NCBI GenBank assembly: GCA_036567845.1
Contig: DATCTT010000020.1
Coordinates: 1 to 12,493 of the forward strand
Source of the DNA: MWAR01 sp036567845
GTDB taxonomy: Bacteria; Muiribacteriota; Ozemobacteria; Ozemobacterales; Ozemobacteraceae
Reading direction: 5' to 3'
Length of the DNA: 12,493 nt
The stretch's first letter is position 1; every line of letters begins with the position of its first letter. The notes beneath the pieces were generated by a model. The model ran no database searches. It saw only the letters and a program-made list of their open reading frames with translations, and was not told the origin of the DNA. Shown here in pieces: positions 5,615 through 12,493 of this stretch. The position numbers and the translations under genes are program-made.

Positions 5615-6421
5615 ATGGGCAGGCGGATACGGGTCGATCGGCGGGTTGTCGAACTCGGCCTCGCGGCTGACGTTCAGACGGCGGCAAGGCTGATCATGGC
5701 CGGCGAGGTGCGGATCGGCGATCGCGTGTATGACAAGCCCGGCGAGCTGATTCCCGCCGACACGCCCCTGGAACGGAAGGAGAAACGCGGTTCCTTCGTC
5801 TCCCGGGGGGCCGTCAAGCTCGACGCCGCGATCTCCTCGTTCGGCATCCGCCTGGAGGGAGCCCGCAGCCTCGACATCGGCGCCTCGACGGGCGGCTTCA
5901 CCCAGGTGTTGCTCCATCGCGGCGCGGCTCATGTTCATGCCCTCGACGTCGGATACGGGCTGCTCGACGCACGGCTGCGGGCTGATCCGCGCGTAACGCC
6001 CGTCGAAAGGACGAACTTCCGGACCCTGCCCGAGGGCGAGCTCCCGGGCCCCTTCGATCTGATCGTGGCCGACGTTTCGTTCATCTCGCTGCGCGCCATC
6101 ATCGGCCCAGCCGTCCGCCGGCTCGCGAAGGCGGGCAGCCTGCTCCTGCTGATCAAGCCTCAGTTCGAAGCCGCGACGCAAGACATTCAGCCCGGTGGGC
6201 TGGTCACCGATCCGGCGGTCCATCACCGAATCGTTGCAGACCTCTGCACGGCGTTCCGGGAGCACGGTCTCCTCCTGTGCGGCCTGAATCCTGTACCGCT
6301 CGTCAGTATCCACAAAAACATCGAGTATATTTCCTGGTGGCGCCCCGTGGCGACTCCCGGGATCACCCCGCTGGACGAGGCCGCCCGGAACGCCGTGATC
6401 GACCACGCGTTTTCCCGATGA
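5615..6421 (+). CDS. tlyA: TlyA-family rRNA (cytidine-2'-O)-methyltransferase
   Basis: A 268-aa protein, full length for the family (about 250-275). Seen: an N-terminal S4 RNA-binding domain (about residues 5-60, with RLIMAGEVRIG). An FtsJ-like SAM methyltransferase domain follows from about 61, with the SAM-binding motif LDIGASTGGFT at 86-96. The catalytic tetrad can be read as K68 (SRGAVKLD), D153 (VADVSFIS), K181 (LIKPQFE) and E237 (KNIEY). Known for the family: 2'-O-methylation of cytidines in 16S and/or 23S rRNA by a cytosolic enzyme, with loss linked to capreomycin resistance in mycobacteria; the older name hemolysin A is misleading. The ATG at 5615 has GGGAGGA about 6 nt ahead. It is the only plus-strand gene here, divergent from the kinase operon and convergent with the deoxyhypusine-synthase-like gene. 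Nothing is odd about its sequence. Whether it modifies one or both subunits cannot be told. Confidence 0.93.
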   Translation: MGRRIRVDRRVVELGLAADVQTAARLIMAGEVRIGDRVYDKPGELIPADTPLERKEKRGSFVSRGAVKLDAAISSFGIRLEGARSLDIGASTGGFTQVLLHRGAAHVHALDVGYGLLDARLRADPRVTPVERTNFRTLPEGELPGPFDLIVADVSFISLRAIIGPAVRRLAKAGSLLLLIKPQFEAATQDIQPGGLVTDPAVHHRIVADLCTAFREHGLLLCGLNPVPLVSIHKNIEYISWWRPVATPGITPLDEAARNAVIDHAFSR

Positions 6422-6422
6422 G

Positions 6423-6458
6423 CCGCAGGGGGCACGGCCTGAGCCGCGCCCCCTGCGG
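6423..6458. terminator. Perfect 11-bp inverted repeat between convergent genes
   Basis: CCGCAGGGGGC (6423-6433) pairs perfectly with GCCCCCTGCGG (6448-6458) around a 14-nt loop, immediately after the tlyA stop and 20 nt before the end of the converging gene. Its position suits a shared bidirectional terminator. There is no T run on the plus-strand side. The only homopolymer nearby is A6 at 6466-6471, which on the minus strand comes before the stem, so this is not a canonical intrinsic terminator. Confidence 0.5.
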
Positions 6459-6478
6459 GTTCGAGAAAAAACTGAATT

Positions 6479-7681
6479 TCAGCGGATGCCCTTTTTGCGA
6501 ACCGCCTTGTATTCGGCAGACAACTTTTCCATCAGCTTGGGGAGCTTGTCATACAGCCGCTTCTGTTTGCGAGCCTTCACGCGACTCAGGGCATACGTCG
6601 AGATCAGGGGCAGGGCAACGGTCGAGTCGAGGTAGCAGACGACCGTGTCGGGCAGACTGTCGGGCCGCACCTTCCCCCAGCTCACGGCCTCGGAGGGGGT
6701 CGCACCGGAGAGGCCGCCGGTGTCGGGCCGGGCATCGGTGAACTGGATGAAGTAGTCATGGCCCTCTTCCTTGATGCCGAGCACTTCCTGGATCTGTGGC
6801 TCGGTCTGGAGCATGAAATTCTTCGGGGAGCCGCCGCCACAGATGAAAACAGCGCTCTTGCCGACCGACCGCTTCGCGTCGAGCACGATCGCCGCCGTCT
6901 CGTTGACATCGACATTGGGATCGAGAACCAGCTTGCCGCCTTCGAGGGCAAGGGCAGCAATGTTCATGCCGATAGAACTGTCGCCCGGGCTGCTCGTGTA
7001 CACCGGCACGCCGGCGCGGTAGGCGGCCGACAGAATGCTTACGCCCTTCAGGCCGAGGGCCTTCTCGCGCTCATGGATGAATCTGCCGACCAAGTGGTGG
7101 AAATGCGCGGTCCCCATCGGCCGCTGGAACGCCTCGGAACGCATGATCTCACGGAAGAACGCATCGGTATTGAGCAACACGTGATAATCGAACACCACGT
7201 CGTAGATGCGCACGACTCCTTTGTCGCGCAGGTCGATATCGCTGAAGAACGGCGAACCGGCATACAACTCCTCGCCAATGCCGAAATGCGTGTCGTGATA
7301 CAGATTCGCCCCCGTCGCGATGATCCAGTCGACGAAACCGGCCTCGATGAGGGGCACGATCGCCGACTGGCCCAGACCCGCCGGGGTCAGGGCTCCGGCA
7401 AGGCTCATGCCGATCGTGACATCGTTCGTCAGCATCTTGCGGGCATACAGCTGGCACGCCTCGCGGAGCCGGCCGGCGTTGTAGGAGAGAAACAGGTTGT
7501 CGATCAGATCGGCGGCCTTCAGATCCCGGGCGGCAGGGCGCGGGTCGATGCGCGTTCCCGCGAGATACGGGTTGCGAACCGCCTTTTTCGCGGGAGCCTT
7601 TGCCGGCATCTTTCCCTTGCCCGCGGGAGCTACGTTTTTTTTCACGGGTGCTGCAGACTTCACGGTCTTGGCGGGTTTCAT
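6479..7681 (-). CDS. Deoxyhypusine-synthase-like protein with Lys/Ala/Pro-rich N-terminal tail
   Basis: A 400-aa protein of the deoxyhypusine synthase family. Seen: the family core runs from about residue 50, including MSLAGALTPAGLG (92-104), IATGANLYHD (121-130), VYTSSPGDSSIGMN (227-240), VFICGGGSPKNF (278-289) and SEAVSWGKV (330-338). K337 in that last motif matches the catalytic Lys of the eukaryotic enzyme (Lys329 in human). Known: the eukaryotic and archaeal enzymes move an aminobutyl group from spermidine to a Lys of eIF5A using NAD. Bacteria lack eIF5A, and bacterial homologues are generally tied to polyamine metabolism or remain of unknown substrate, so the reaction here is open. The first about 35 residues carry ten Lys with many Ala and Pro and are not part of the fold. 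The start at 7681 has AAGGAA about 12 nt ahead; Met25 (7607-7609) is an alternative that would remove most of the tail. The GAF gene lies 43 nt upstream in the same direction. Confidence 0.88.
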   Translation of the reverse strand: MKPAKTVKSAAPVKKNVAPAGKGKMPAKAPAKKAVRNPYLAGTRIDPRPAARDLKAADLIDNLFLSYNAGRLREACQLYARKMLTNDVTIGMSLAGALTPAGLGQSAIVPLIEAGFVDWIIATGANLYHDTHFGIGEELYAGSPFFSDIDLRDKGVVRIYDVVFDYHVLLNTDAFFREIMRSEAFQRPMGTAHFHHLVGRFIHEREKALGLKGVSILSAAYRAGVPVYTSSPGDSSIGMNIAALALEGGKLVLDPNVDVNETAAIVLDAKRSVGKSAVFICGGGSPKNFMLQTEPQIQEVLGIKEEGHDYFIQFTDARPDTGGLSGATPSEAVSWGKVRPDSLPDTVVCYLDSTVALPLISTYALSRVKARKQKRLYDKLPKLMEKLSAEYKAVRKKGIR

Positions 7682-7692
7682 ATCTCAGATTC

Positions 7693-7721
7693 CTTGCGAT
7701 ATATATAGATATTATATCAAG
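7693..7721 (-). promoter_or_regulatory. AT-rich imperfect palindrome with candidate promoter for the deoxyhypusine-synthase-like gene
   Basis: The minus strand reads CTTGATATAAT, then an AT-rich centre ending ATATATATCGCAAG: an imperfect inverted repeat whose ends (CTTG and CAAG) pair. It contains an exact TATAAT about 30 nt upstream of the ATG, with no good -35. Lying in a 43-bp gap of a GC-rich region, it is the likeliest promoter or operator for this gene. Confidence 0.4.
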
Positions 7722-7724
7722 ACA

Positions 7725-8630
7725 TCAGGACGGATTCAGCGGGGCCTCCCCGGCGAGCTCATTCGAGCCGCAAACGGGTTGCTTGAGGATGAGGATGGCC
7801 TTCTCGACGAACTGGGCCGAATTCTTAACGGTCAGGATTACGTAGGGCTGCTTGCCCCCGGAAAACGATTTGTCGAGGTTGCTCTCGACGAGCTTGTGAA
7901 CCTCGCCCATCAGGGCCGAATACTGCGGATTCAGGTCGGTAAGTTGTTTTCCCTTCGCAGACACCAAGTTGTGGCCCGGGGGAAGATCCTCGATGGCCGG
8001 CCGGTTCAGATGCTCGATCTTCCCGTCGCGGTCGAGAATGATGACCTTCTCGTCGATGTACTCGATGACATCCCGCAGGTTCGCCTGCTCCTCAAGTACT
8101 TTCATGACGAGACGGGCATTGATGATGCCGATTCCCGCGAACACGGAGAAATTCCGGAGGATGCGTTCGTCCTCGGCATCGAAATCCCCATCGATCTTGT
8201 TGACCGCCTGGAAGACGCCAAGCAGCTCATTGTTGACGACGAGAGGGTGCGTGAGGATGTTCCGGGTGTGAAACTTGTTCGCCTCGTCGATCTTCTTGTT
8301 GAACCGCAGATCAGGATGGATCGTGGAAAGGTCGCCGTATGCGTCGGGAATGAGCAGGGTGCGGCGGTTCAGGGCGGCAAAACCGGCGATGGAGGAGCTG
8401 TCGATATTGAGAACGATCTGCTCCATACGGTCGCTGAGGATGACCTGAGAGATCATCAGCTTCTCGACAGGGTCGACGAGATACAGAGTCGCCCCTTCGA
8501 CTTTCAGCAGTTCCTTGATGCTGTTGACGATCTGGACGAGCAGCTGCTCGATGTCGAAGTTCGTCAGCAGCGTTTCTCCAAGATGAATCACCCTCTCGAG
8601 ACTCTCTATAACCTTGTTCGTATCACCCAC
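7725..8630 (-). CDS. GAF-domain protein with NKFDE motif and a PAS-like C-terminal region
   Basis: A 301-aa soluble protein with no recognisable enzymatic or DNA-binding output domain. Seen: an N-terminal helix about residues 5-40, then a GAF domain to about 175. The GAF domain contains the complete NKxnFx3DE signature: N144, K145, F150, D154, E155. That motif marks cyclic-nucleotide-binding GAF domains of phosphodiesterases and adenylyl cyclases, though it also occurs in GAF domains of unknown ligand. Residues about 183-283 (IDEKVIILDRDGKIEHLN) resemble a PAS fold. I chose the GTG at 8628-8630 because GGGAGGGACC lies 6 nt ahead. The frame stays open to a TTG at 8684, which would add 18 residues with a poorer start signal. 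The gene follows the glycosyltransferase and precedes the deoxyhypusine-synthase-like gene, all on one strand. Inferred role: a small-molecule-sensing adaptor. Partner unknown. Confidence 0.8.
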   Translation of the reverse strand: MGDTNKVIESLERVIHLGETLLTNFDIEQLLVQIVNSIKELLKVEGATLYLVDPVEKLMISQVILSDRMEQIVLNIDSSSIAGFAALNRRTLLIPDAYGDLSTIHPDLRFNKKIDEANKFHTRNILTHPLVVNNELLGVFQAVNKIDGDFDAEDERILRNFSVFAGIGIINARLVMKVLEEQANLRDVIEYIDEKVIILDRDGKIEHLNRPAIEDLPPGHNLVSAKGKQLTDLNPQYSALMGEVHKLVESNLDKSFSGGKQPYVILTVKNSAQFVEKAILILKQPVCGSNELAGEAPLNPS

Positions 8631-8689
8631 GAAGGTCCCTCCCACATGAGGCTTCCGGGCAGCACCGCGCTCTGCCCGGTTCAATTCTA

Positions 8690-9943
8690 TCAGGTCTCTG
8701 GGATGGAGTCATGTAAAAGCTTTCGGAATTCCGCCTCGAGCCGGTCGGTCATCGTCTCGCGCATGAACCGCGCCCGCACGAGATCCCGGTGTCCCGCGGC
8801 AGCCGCCGTCAGCCGGGGAAGCTCTCCCGCGAGCGTCCGCAGGGCCGCGACGAGGGAATCCGGATCCCCGGCGTCGAAGGGGATGTTTCCGCCACTCGTC
8901 CCGAGGATCTCGCGAGACTCGCCCTGGAGACCGAACAGGATCGGCCGGCCGGCCGCGAGATAATCGAACACTTTGGATGGAATCGTCTTGTCCATCGTCC
9001 CGTCATCCTTCAGCAGCAGCACCAGGGCCGTGGCGGACGCGCAGATCCGGAGCGCCTCGGCCTTGGGAACAGCGCCGCGCATCTCGACGTTGTCCAACCC
9101 GGCCTCCCGGATGCGCGCCTCGATCTTTGCCTTTTCGGCGCCCTCGCCCACCAACAGGAACCGGATCCGCCGGTCCCCCGCGGCATGCAGGCGTGCGGCC
9201 GCCTCGACGACGATATCGAGACTCTGGCAGTAGCCCATGTTTCCGACGTAGGCGACCGTCAGCGGCCGATCTACGGGTGAGTCCGGCCCGACCTCGCGGG
9301 ACACAGCCTCGGCCGCATCGAGATACGAACGGGGAATGGCGTTGTAGACGACCGCGGGAGCCCTAACTCCATAGCTTTCTATATATTTGGCCATCGGCCC
9401 GGCCACGCAGGTGATCCGGTCGGCGGCACGGTACATCCACCGTTCCGCATGCTTCGCCAGACTGAACATCAGGCTGTCCGGCCGGATCTGGCCCGTCGTG
9501 GCCGCGGAATCCGGCCAGATGTCACGCACGTCGAGCACCAGCTTCGCTTTCTTCAGCTTCGCCACGATCCAGCCGGCGATGCCGGTGAACATCGGCGGGC
9601 TCGAGGCCCAGACGATATCGAACCGCGAAGGGTGGCTCCAGGAAGCCCAGATCGCGGCGGCCATGAATGACAGATAGTGAGCAATGTAGTTCCACTTCCC
9701 CTTTCCGGCATAGGGGATGATCGGCACGCGCGAGACCTGCACGGGGCCGTCATCGATCCGTTCCCCCGCGATCTGTGCCTTGTGCGGCCGGGCAGCGATC
9801 ACATGGACGCGATACCCCTTCGCGACGAGGAGATCCACGGTCTCCTTGATGCGAAAAGCCGCGGCCGTGATGTCGGGATAGTAGAACTGCGACATCACGA
9901 GGATGCGTTCAGGGTTCCGGGGCGATGGTGCAGCTGATTTCAT
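8690..9943 (-). CDS. GT4-family glycosyltransferase (WbuB/WcaI-like)
   Basis: A 417-aa GT-B fold glycosyltransferase, normal length for the family. Seen: the N-terminal Rossmann half begins at ILVMSQFYYPDITAAA (14-29), with LVLDVRDIWPDSA (135-147), a motif typical of WbuB/WcaI-like enzymes of O-antigen and capsule pathways. The C-terminal half begins near VAYVGNMGYCQSLD (230-243), followed by FLLVGEGAEKAKIE (262-275) and the nucleotide-sugar region TIPSKVFDYLAAGRPIL (320-336). In the usual EX7E position the first acid looks replaced (D318 or thereabouts). Known role: a retaining transfer of a sugar to a growing lipid-linked oligosaccharide at the inner face of the membrane; the sugar cannot be predicted. 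The ATG at 9943 lies inside the end of the heparinase-family gene (35-nt overlap) with GGGAG ahead, so the two are probably translationally coupled. Belongs to the polysaccharide cluster running in from the right edge. Confidence 0.9.
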   Translation of the reverse strand: MKSAAPSPRNPERILVMSQFYYPDITAAAFRIKETVDLLVAKGYRVHVIAARPHKAQIAGERIDDGPVQVSRVPIIPYAGKGKWNYIAHYLSFMAAAIWASWSHPSRFDIVWASSPPMFTGIAGWIVAKLKKAKLVLDVRDIWPDSAATTGQIRPDSLMFSLAKHAERWMYRAADRITCVAGPMAKYIESYGVRAPAVVYNAIPRSYLDAAEAVSREVGPDSPVDRPLTVAYVGNMGYCQSLDIVVEAAARLHAAGDRRIRFLLVGEGAEKAKIEARIREAGLDNVEMRGAVPKAEALRICASATALVLLLKDDGTMDKTIPSKVFDYLAAGRPILFGLQGESREILGTSGGNIPFDAGDPDSLVAALRTLAGELPRLTAAAAGHRDLVRARFMRETMTDRLEAEFRKLLHDSIPET

Positions 9944-11582
9944 CGAAGTCTCCCGCGTCGAGGCGCAAAGCGAAGGTTGGATGGCCGGATCCGAAATCGG
10001 GATAATACACCGACGGCTCGATGGTGACCAGCGCTTCCGTCGTCATGCGACAGAACGGCCGGCCGTCCCGACAAATCCGGATCGGCTGACCCCGTTCGGG
10101 CCTCATCCCCGGCGCGAGATGGAGAAGCGAGACGAACCGTCCCGGCATCCGACGGACGACCAGCCGATCGACGATCGTGAGAGCGTCCTGTTCCCATGTG
10201 ACGCGTCGCAGGAAGGCGTTTCCGTTCATGTCCCTCCACCCGAGCTCAAACCCAGCCGTCACCTGGCGCCGGCCCTGGACAACGGCCCGCCGGCCGACCC
10301 GGAAATCGCCCCACATGTCGCTCTGCTCGCTTCCCTCGATCATCGGGACGTTATGTGCCCCGGTCGAACGGCACAGTCGCCTGACAAGCGGGTCCTGATA
10401 CGAGCCCGTCCCGGTGTCCACGATCACGCGGCAGCCCCGCAGCGACAGCTCGAAAGAGCCCAGATCCCCGTGGGCGTGACCCGGTTGATGCGGTGGCGAC
10501 GGCGCATGAGCGCAAAGGGCGATAAAGGCGCCGTTCCGCCGCCGGCTCACGAAGTAGCCCGAGTCGGGAAGCCAGCAGTCAGAGTCAGAAGAAGATATTG
10601 TTTTGTTTTTTCCCACACCCGTACACAGCGCGGCATCATGGAACTGCGCGATCCGGCCGTCGGGATGACTCAAAGTATCCAGCCATATCCGCATCTTCGG
10701 AAGCACCGCTTCGCACACCCCGAGAAGCTCCACGCAGGCGTCTCCGGCAGCCAGCCGGGCAGGACCTGCCACGAATCGCTGGACGGCCGATGCGGCCTCG
10801 GCGATGCCCTCCATCATTTCTCGATGGTACATCGGACTCCGCTCCTCATGACCGCCATCGGGAAGAATCTGGGCCTCGATCTCCCGGGCCAGGGCACCGG
10901 CATGCCCGGCGAGGCTCCGGGAAAAACGCGCACCATCGCTCTCGGCCGTCTCGGCCAGCCACACCAGGGCGATCACGAGGGCGAGGCGGTTCTCGAGCAG
11001 ATGGTTGGCCTGCAGGTGAACCTCGAGATCCAGCTCCAGCCGCCGGACCTGGGCGACGATCGAACGCCTCGCCAGCTCCAGGAACGCCCCGCCGGCATCG
11101 GCCCCGGCTTCCCTGCGCAACCACCGCACCCAGCTTTTGAGCCGGCGCGAGACCGGGTACGGCTCCCAGGGCTCGGTGAGATCGTCGGCACACCGCGCCA
11201 TCCAGTCCAGGATGAGATACCTGGCCAGGGCCGGATCGCCTGCGACCGGCCCGCGATGCAGCCAGTCGAAATAATGCAGATGATATCGCCACAGCTTGAC
11301 CGGCACGCCGTTGCCGGCTCCCGTGGAGCGGAGCGGCTCCCAATCGACGGCATCAGCCTGATACTCCCGGGTTTCGGACAAAAACGTGAACGGGATCGCT
11401 CCGTCTCCGGGCGTTTCCAACGCATCCCGCATGATCCGGGCCTCGAAGGCAATCCCGGCGATGCCCGGAACGCGGACGAACCGGCGTTTCACCAGGAAGG
11501 CGATCCGCCCCCAGAGCTGGACAGGCCGGAGATGAACGAGCGTCCAGAACAGCCGTTCAACCCGGCGCATCATGGCGATCAT
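9909..11582 (-). CDS. Heparinase II/III-family protein of a polysaccharide cluster
   Basis: A 557-aa two-domain protein. Seen: a helical N-terminal part (about residues 95-310), as in the alpha/alpha toroid of alginate lyase and heparinase folds, with VHLQANHLLENRLALV (188-203) and GGHEERSPMYH (243-253). A C-terminal beta domain holds HAHGDLGSFELSLRG (369-383) and IVDTGTGSYQ (387-396), hallmarks of the heparinase II/III C-terminal family. There is no signal peptide; the start is Arg-rich and amphipathic, so the protein is probably cytosolic or membrane-associated. Known: family members are usually exported uronate lyases, but versions inside capsule and exopolysaccharide clusters are common and mostly uncharacterised. 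Related folds also include uronyl C5-epimerases, so lyase or epimerase activity is possible. Start candidates are Met1 (11582), Met4 and Met5; none has a strong ribosome-binding sequence. It lies 33 nt after the oxidoreductase and overlaps the glycosyltransferase by 35 nt. Confidence 0.87.
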   Translation of the reverse strand: MIAMMRRVERLFWTLVHLRPVQLWGRIAFLVKRRFVRVPGIAGIAFEARIMRDALETPGDGAIPFTFLSETREYQADAVDWEPLRSTGAGNGVPVKLWRYHLHYFDWLHRGPVAGDPALARYLILDWMARCADDLTEPWEPYPVSRRLKSWVRWLRREAGADAGGAFLELARRSIVAQVRRLELDLEVHLQANHLLENRLALVIALVWLAETAESDGARFSRSLAGHAGALAREIEAQILPDGGHEERSPMYHREMMEGIAEAASAVQRFVAGPARLAAGDACVELLGVCEAVLPKMRIWLDTLSHPDGRIAQFHDAALCTGVGKNKTISSSDSDCWLPDSGYFVSRRRNGAFIALCAHAPSPPHQPGHAHGDLGSFELSLRGCRVIVDTGTGSYQDPLVRRLCRSTGAHNVPMIEGSEQSDMWGDFRVGRRAVVQGRRQVTAGFELGWRDMNGNAFLRRVTWEQDALTIVDRLVVRRMPGRFVSLLHLAPGMRPERGQPIRICRDGRPFCRMTTEALVTIEPSVYYPDFGSGHPTFALRLDAGDFDEISCTIAPEP

Positions 11583-11615
11583 CCGCGCGTCAGACGCCGG
11601 GAACCCGCCACGGCA

Positions 11616-12493
11616 TCAGGCTTTGGCCGGCTCGATGCCGGCGGCCCGGAGGGTGGCTTTCGTCACTTCGATGATTTCGGAGAACGGAATCGGCGCATCG
11701 CCACCGCGTTTCACGGCCTCGATGAACGCCTTCGCCCCTTCGGCATGGCCCTTGTCCTGGGCCCACAGCGACTCGCCCCGGAAACCCGGCCAGCCGTGGC
11801 CGGAAAGCGCACGGAAATTGTCGAGCACGAGGATCTTCCCGCCCACGAACGCCTCAACGCGCTCCTTCGGGTAATCCTTGTGGCCGTTCGCAAAGTAATT
11901 GACGACACCGACCGAGCCATCCTCGAACGTCATCGTGACGATGACCGTATCCGCTGGATTCGAGGCATCGCCCCGGCGCATCGCCGCGGTATGCACATCG
12001 ACGATGGGCGATCCCACGAGGAACCGGACCAGGTCGATGAAATGGCAGCCCTCACCGATGATGCGGCCGCCACCCGTCTCCTCGTCCTGCGTCCAGTGGT
12101 CGGCAGGGATGGCACCGGCATTCACGGTCATGACGATGCTCTTGGGCTCCCTGACCGTGTCGAGGAGGCGTCTGGCCGTCTTCACCAGGGGCGAGAACCG
12201 GCGGTTGAAGCCCACCATGAGCATCCGCGGGGATTTCGCCGCCGCCGCCGCGTAGGCCGCCTCGACGTCGGCCAGCTCCTGCCAGGTGAGGCACAGGGGC
12301 TTCTCGACGAACACGTGCTTGCCGGCCGCAAGCGCCTCACAGACGAACCGGGCATGGGTGCCGTGCTGGGTGGTGATGACAACGGTGTCGATCCCGGCAT
12401 CTTCGAGAATCGTGCGGTGATCCGTGGTGCTGACCCGGAACCCGCTCTTCTTCCCGAGGTGGGTCCCCGACACGCCGCCGGCGCTGGCGATCG
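11616..12493 (-). CDS. Gfo/Idh/MocA oxidoreductase, C-terminal part (runs off right edge)
   Basis: The last 291 residues of a minus-strand gene; the frame is open to the edge, so the start lies outside. Seen: the end of a Rossmann NAD(P) domain (DTVVITTQHGTHA), the family motif VFVEKPL with its conserved Lys, then VGFNRRFSP, DEETGGGRIIGEGCHFID and the C-terminal alpha/beta domain. An internal GTG at 12473 should not be taken as the start, because family sequence continues upstream of it. Known: a sequence with these motifs, next to a heparinase II/III gene and a GT4 gene, is typical of the bi-domain oxidoreductases of exopolysaccharide clusters, where a zinc-type alcohol dehydrogenase domain is fused ahead of the Gfo/Idh domain. 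Inferred: the unseen N-terminus is probably that dehydrogenase half, and the protein modifies a nucleotide sugar or the glycan. Its reaction cannot be told here. Confidence 0.9.
   Translation of the reverse strand, partial: IASAGGVSGTHLGKKSGFRVSTTDHRTILEDAGIDTVVITTQHGTHARFVCEALAAGKHVFVEKPLCLTWQELADVEAAYAAAAAKSPRMLMVGFNRRFSPLVKTARRLLDTVREPKSIVMTVNAGAIPADHWTQDEETGGGRIIGEGCHFIDLVRFLVGSPIVDVHTAAMRRGDASNPADTVIVTMTFEDGSVGVVNYFANGHKDYPKERVEAFVGGKILVLDNFRALSGHGWPGFRGESLWAQDKGHAEGAKAFIEAVKRGGDAPIPFSEIIEVTKATLRAAGIEPAKA

Noticed and set aside
8631..8684. Extension of the GAF protein to a TTG start at 8684
   Set aside because: The TTG lacks a good ribosome-binding sequence, whereas the GTG at 8630 has GGGAGGG at ideal spacing. 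It remains possible.
7497..8963. A 488-codon plus-strand frame across three minus-strand genes
   Set aside because: It spans the ends of three well-supported genes on the other strand and their gaps, and its translation has no family signature.
11616..12473. Taking the GTG at 12473 as the start of the Gfo/Idh oxidoreductase
   Set aside because: It would leave the protein without its NAD-binding half, and the frame with family-like sequence continues to the window edge, so the gene is truncated by the window.

Overview
This is a GC-rich bacterial window, coding almost wall to wall, with nearly every gene on the minus strand and short AT-rich gaps between operons. The gene set is bacterial: a TlyA-type rRNA methyltransferase, DesK/NarX-type histidine kinases with a LuxR-type regulator, a GT4 glycosyltransferase, and a deoxyhypusine-synthase-like protein. 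The sequence does not fix the phylum. A deep-branching Gram-negative lineage (Riflebacteria/Ozemobacteria-like, planctomycetal or deltaproteobacterial) would fit, but that is a guess.

Layout. Positions 1-851 hold the N-terminal 283 residues of an unrecognised single-pass membrane protein (minus strand) that runs off the left edge. A 258-bp gap follows (852-1109), holding a promoter candidate, a terminator-like hairpin and small inverted repeats. Positions 1110-5495 are a tightly overlapping minus-strand operon: a 668-aa PAS sensor kinase, then a 582-aa PAS sensor kinase, then a 216-aa NarL/FixJ response regulator. A short divergent promoter region separates it from tlyA (5615-6421, plus strand), the only convincing plus-strand gene. 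tlyA converges through a GC-rich inverted repeat on a deoxyhypusine-synthase-like gene (6479-7681, minus). Upstream of that on the minus strand lie a GAF-domain protein (7725-8630), a GT4 glycosyltransferase (8690-9943), a heparinase II/III-family protein (9909-11582) and the C-terminal part of a Gfo/Idh/MocA oxidoreductase (11616 to the right edge). The last three form the end of a surface-polysaccharide cluster.

Most interesting observation. The two sensor kinases are tandem paralogues with complementary catalytic defects. The 582-aa protein has an intact ATP-binding domain (N, G1 and G2 boxes) but carries Asn at the phosphoacceptor His position. The 668-aa protein keeps that His but its N, G1 and G2 boxes are eroded. 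Neither looks able to autophosphorylate alone; together they contain one complete kinase. The simplest reading is an obligate heteromeric histidine kinase that phosphorylates in trans and signals to the intact regulator encoded next to it.

Secondary points are a sequence motif centred on TATTCCCCCGGAA that occurs three times in one orientation, an Ala/Lys/Pro-rich tail on the deoxyhypusine-synthase-like protein, and an orphan GAF protein with an intact NKFDE motif.
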